Translations under genes and position numbers: made by a program
The notes under the pieces: generated by a model
The model's database searches: none
What the model was told of the DNA's origin: nothing
Seen by the model: only the letters and a program-made list of their open reading frames with translations
Part shown: piece by piece, positions 62,289 through 64,000 of the stretch
Numbering within the stretch: the stretch's first letter is position 1
Layout: each line of letters starts with the position of its first letter
Assembly (NCBI GenBank): GCA_913060875.1
Contig: CAJXSL010000013.1
Coordinates: 62,001 to 126,000 of the forward strand
Length of the DNA stretch: 64,000 nt
Origin: an uncultured Desulfobacteraceae bacterium
GTDB taxonomy: Bacteria; Desulfobacterota; Desulfobacteria; Desulfobacterales; UBA5852
Direction: 5' to 3'

Positions 62289-63431
62289 CTACCAACACGT
62301 TTTGCAGAGGTCGACCATGTCGTCCACCGTGGCTTCCCTGGGGTTTGTCAGCAGACAGGCGTCCTGGGTCGCCATCTTGCATATCGGCGGCAGCACAGCG
62401 TCATCCCTCACGATGTCCCGCAGCCGGGTGGAAATATTCAGATCCGCAAAGAACGCTTCAAGGCGCGCAATGCCGGCTTGCGCCGTGGCTTCGGCGTCGC
62501 CGGTGCGCTGCCCCAGTACAATTTCACCGATATCGGCCATCTTGTCCACACATACCGGCAGGTTGAACCGCATGACGGCCGGCAGCAGGATGGGGTGAAT
62601 AAGGCCGTGGGCCAGATCCAGCTTGCCGCCCAGGGAGTGGGCCAGGGCATGGTCCAGCCCGAGGCTGGCATTGCTGAAGGCCATGGCCGCACACGTGCAG
62701 GCGCTGGACAAATTGTCAAGGGCCGCCATGCGACGCCCCTCGAGGGCCATGGGAAGATATTTCATGATCAGGTCGATGGCCTTGAGGGATTGGTTTTCCG
62801 TGAGGGTCGAGGCAATGCTGGAGACGTAGGCCTCCACTGCATGCGACAGCGCGTCGATGGCCGAGGCGACGATGAGCTCTTCGGTTTTGGTGGTCAGCAG
62901 CTCGGGGTCGATAATCGAAATGTTGGGCACGAGGGTGCGGCTGATAATCGACATCTTCACCTGGCGCTGCATGTCGGTGATGATGGCGAACTGGGAAATG
63001 TCGGCCCCGCTCCCCGCCGTGGACGGCAGGAAGACCATGGGCGGCAGGGGATGTTGGATGCGGTTGGCCCCCTCGTAATCCTGAACAGTGCCGCCGTTGC
63101 TGGCCACCATGGCGATGCCCTTGGCGGCATCCATGGGGCTGCCGCCGCCAATGGCCATGACGACGTCGCAGCCGGCCTCTTGATAGCAGCGCACCCCCTC
63201 GTTGACTTGCTGGTCCCGGGGGTTGGCGCTGATTTTGTTGAAATAGACCCACTCGAGTCGTTCGGCCTTCAATATGGACTGGAGGCGTTCGACCCACCCG
63301 GCCTTTTCAAGACCCCCATCGCTCACCAGGAATACGCGATCAGCCCCCAGGCGCTTGGCGCACAAGGCGGCATATTTCATGCTGCCGGGACCGAACAGAA
63401 TCTCGGGAACCGAAAATTTTCGCACGTCCAT
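62289..63431 (-). CDS. Iron-containing alcohol dehydrogenase
   Basis: A 380-residue group III dehydrogenase: NAD-binding AIGGGSPMDAAKG and PSTAGSGADISQFAI, iron ligands in the GLDHALAHSLGG and LAHGLIHPILLP segments. It interconverts an alcohol and its aldehyde with NAD(P). GGGAGGACCAGACC precedes the ATG at 63431, which rules out the frame to 63488. First gene of the dehydrogenase-kinase-regulator operon, preceded by a sigma-54-type site. Confidence 0.94.
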   Translation of the reverse strand: MDVRKFSVPEILFGPGSMKYAALCAKRLGADRVFLVSDGGLEKAGWVERLQSILKAERLEWVYFNKISANPRDQQVNEGVRCYQEAGCDVVMAIGGGSPMDAAKGIAMVASNGGTVQDYEGANRIQHPLPPMVFLPSTAGSGADISQFAIITDMQRQVKMSIISRTLVPNISIIDPELLTTKTEELIVASAIDALSHAVEAYVSSIASTLTENQSLKAIDLIMKYLPMALEGRRMAALDNLSSACTCAAMAFSNASLGLDHALAHSLGGKLDLAHGLIHPILLPAVMRFNLPVCVDKMADIGEIVLGQRTGDAEATAQAGIARLEAFFADLNISTRLRDIVRDDAVLPPICKMATQDACLLTNPREATVDDMVDLCKTCW

Positions 63432-63458
63432 GGTCTGGTCCTCCCGACGTACAAGCTC

Positions 63459-63474
63459 TGCGAAGTTCGTGCCA
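63459..63474 (-). promoter_or_regulatory. Sigma-54 promoter-like site before the minus-strand dehydrogenase
   Basis: On the minus strand the sequence reads TGGCACGAACTTCGCA (63474-63459), one change from TGGCACG-N4-TTGCA, with the required ten bases between GG and GC. Transcription would begin near 63448, giving a leader of about 17 bases that still contains the ribosome site. Confidence 0.7.
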
Positions 63475-63568
63475 GCACATGTGTTCAAGATTTACAAGGA
63501 TAAGCGCAGGGATAGATACTGGATGGGTCAAAACGACCCGAAAACCCTTCGGCCGGTGGGTCAACCTG

Positions 63569-63584
63569 CCCCGCCATGGCGGGG
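63569..63584. repeat. Perfect 16-bp palindrome CCCCGCCATGGCGGGG
   Basis: Located in the divergent spacer between the two alcohol dehydrogenase genes, about 110 bases from either sigma-54-type site. It may be a binding site or simply a stable hairpin. Confidence 0.45.
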
Positions 63585-63607
63585 TGCGGAGGGCCCTGTT
63601 TTCCGAA

Positions 63608-63643
63608 AACGTAATCGCGTCATCGTTGCCTGGCAATTACGTT
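63608..63643. promoter_or_regulatory. Candidate activator-binding inverted repeat between the dehydrogenase genes
   Basis: AACGTAAT (63608-63615) and ATTACGTT (63636-63643) are exact inverses 20 bases apart. They lie 73-108 bases upstream of the plus-strand sigma-54-type site and about 135-170 bases from the minus-strand one, where NtrC-family activators usually bind. Confidence 0.4.
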
Positions 63644-63715
63644 AACTGATTTAGGTCCAATTTTCAAAAGGATATCCGCTGCAAGGCCCGTGTTGTCATC
63701 CCCCTCCGCCGCGTC

Positions 63716-63732
63716 TGGCCCGTTATTTGCCA
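63716..63732 (+). promoter_or_regulatory. Sigma-54 promoter-like site before the plus-strand dehydrogenase
   Basis: TGGCCCGTTATTTGC (63716-63730) keeps the invariant GG and GC with exactly ten bases between them. It differs from TGGCACG-N4-TTGC at one position (C for A). Transcription would begin near 63742, about 42 bases before the ATG. Confidence 0.65.
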
Positions 63733-63784
63733 CTGCAAGTGCGCAAGTTTTAACCCACACATCATTTAAGCAAAGGAGTAAGCC

Positions 63785-64000
63785 ATGACCGTTCAAGAAC
63801 AAGTATTCGGATTTTTCATTCCCACCGTGACGCTGATGGGGATTGGGTCCCACAAGGAAATCGGCAACCAGATCAAGGTGCTGGGGGGCAAAAAGCCTTT
63901 CATCTGCACGGACAAAGGCATCACCGGCGCGGGCATCGCGGACCAGATAAGCGCTGTGATCAAAGAAGAGTGCGGTGTGAAGCCCGTTGTCTACGACGGC
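63785..64000 (+). CDS. Iron-containing alcohol dehydrogenase, N-terminal part (cut by window end)
   Basis: The first 72 codons of a second iron alcohol dehydrogenase, starting MTVQEQVFGFFIPTVTLMG, with the typical early GIGSHKEIGNQIKVLGGKKPFICTD strand-helix-strand. AAAGGAG stands six bases before the ATG. It is divergent from the other dehydrogenase operon and shares a spacer with a sigma-54-type site on each side. The catalytic part lies beyond the window. Confidence 0.9.
   Translation, partial: MTVQEQVFGFFIPTVTLMGIGSHKEIGNQIKVLGGKKPFICTDKGITGAGIADQISAVIKEECGVKPVVYDG

Noticed and set aside
1-64000. tRNA genes, rRNA genes, CRISPR arrays, prophage
   Set aside because: No T-arm-like GGTTCGANTCC in a cloverleaf context, no rRNA sequence, no regularly spaced repeats and no phage structural or integrase genes were seen by eye.

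Overview
The window is a GC-rich stretch of about 64 kb from an anaerobic bacterium, most likely a Desulfobacterota (Desulfobacterales-type, Desulfosarcina-like) chromosome. This rests on gene content, not on a database search. The pointers are a class II (B12) plus a class III (glycyl-radical) ribonucleotide reductase and no class I enzyme, paired acyl-CoA dehydrogenases, a CcdA/thioredoxin-like pair, sigma-54 regulation of iron alcohol dehydrogenases, and many small lipoproteins and conserved hypotheticals of the kind seen in sulfate reducers. No rRNA, tRNA, CRISPR array, prophage or intact insertion sequence was seen.

Layout. 1-2 kb: 3' part of a serine beta-lactamase-fold hydrolase and a DksA/TraR zinc-finger protein. 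2.1-6.9 kb (minus): a complete tripartite efflux operon (outer-membrane lipoprotein, adaptor, MacB-type ATPase, MacB-type permease). 7.2-9.3 kb (minus): a stress cassette of two Hsp20 proteins, a short DnaJ-like protein and a zinc ribbon, with a candidate RNA thermometer; a protein with two ribbon-helix-helix-like segments is divergent from it. 10-14.3 kb: assorted small genes (YaiI, ArAE-type exporter, VOC, TfoX-C, lipoprotein) and a sensor-protein remnant. 14.4-16.7 kb: a PAS/PAS/GAF/GGDEF diguanylate cyclase. 17-22 kb (minus): a TetR-type regulator, a hypothetical, a hot-dog thioesterase and two acyl-CoA dehydrogenases, ending in a truncated alpha/beta hydrolase. 22.2-25.6 kb: MBL hydrolase, DUF2959 lipoprotein, HD hydrolase, secreted protein. 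26-32.1 kb: nrdJ facing nrdD-nrdG, each preceded by a NrdR box. 32-34.7 kb: ChaN-like lipoprotein, thioredoxin-like protein and CcdA. 35.3-40.4 kb: YggT, DivIVA, two PilT ATPases, a zinc-ribbon/pseudo-receiver protein, an overlooked 51-residue protein and an MBL hydrolase, all on one strand. 40.4-46.3 kb (minus): tag; then tilS-ftsH-folP-coaX. 46.5-49.6 kb: SRP RNA, grpE, dnaK. 50-55 kb (minus): DUF4197, CDF transporter, DUF309, thioesterase, SpoIIE phosphatase and a hypothetical. 55.7-59.7 kb: transglutaminase-like protein and an ABC exporter. 59.7-64 kb: iron alcohol dehydrogenase, histidine kinase and NtrC-type regulator in one operon, divergent from a second iron alcohol dehydrogenase, with a sigma-54 promoter-like site in front of each.

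The most informative regulatory readings are the paired NrdR boxes, the paired sigma-54 sites beside a GAFTGA-type regulator, and a leader in front of hsp20 that can fold either over its Shine-Dalgarno site or into a competing upstream hairpin. A palindromic repeat built on CCCGAACATTTCATGAAA recurs between 12 and 23 kb; one copy forms one end of a 171-bp element with inverted termini that supplies the stop codon of the TetR gene.
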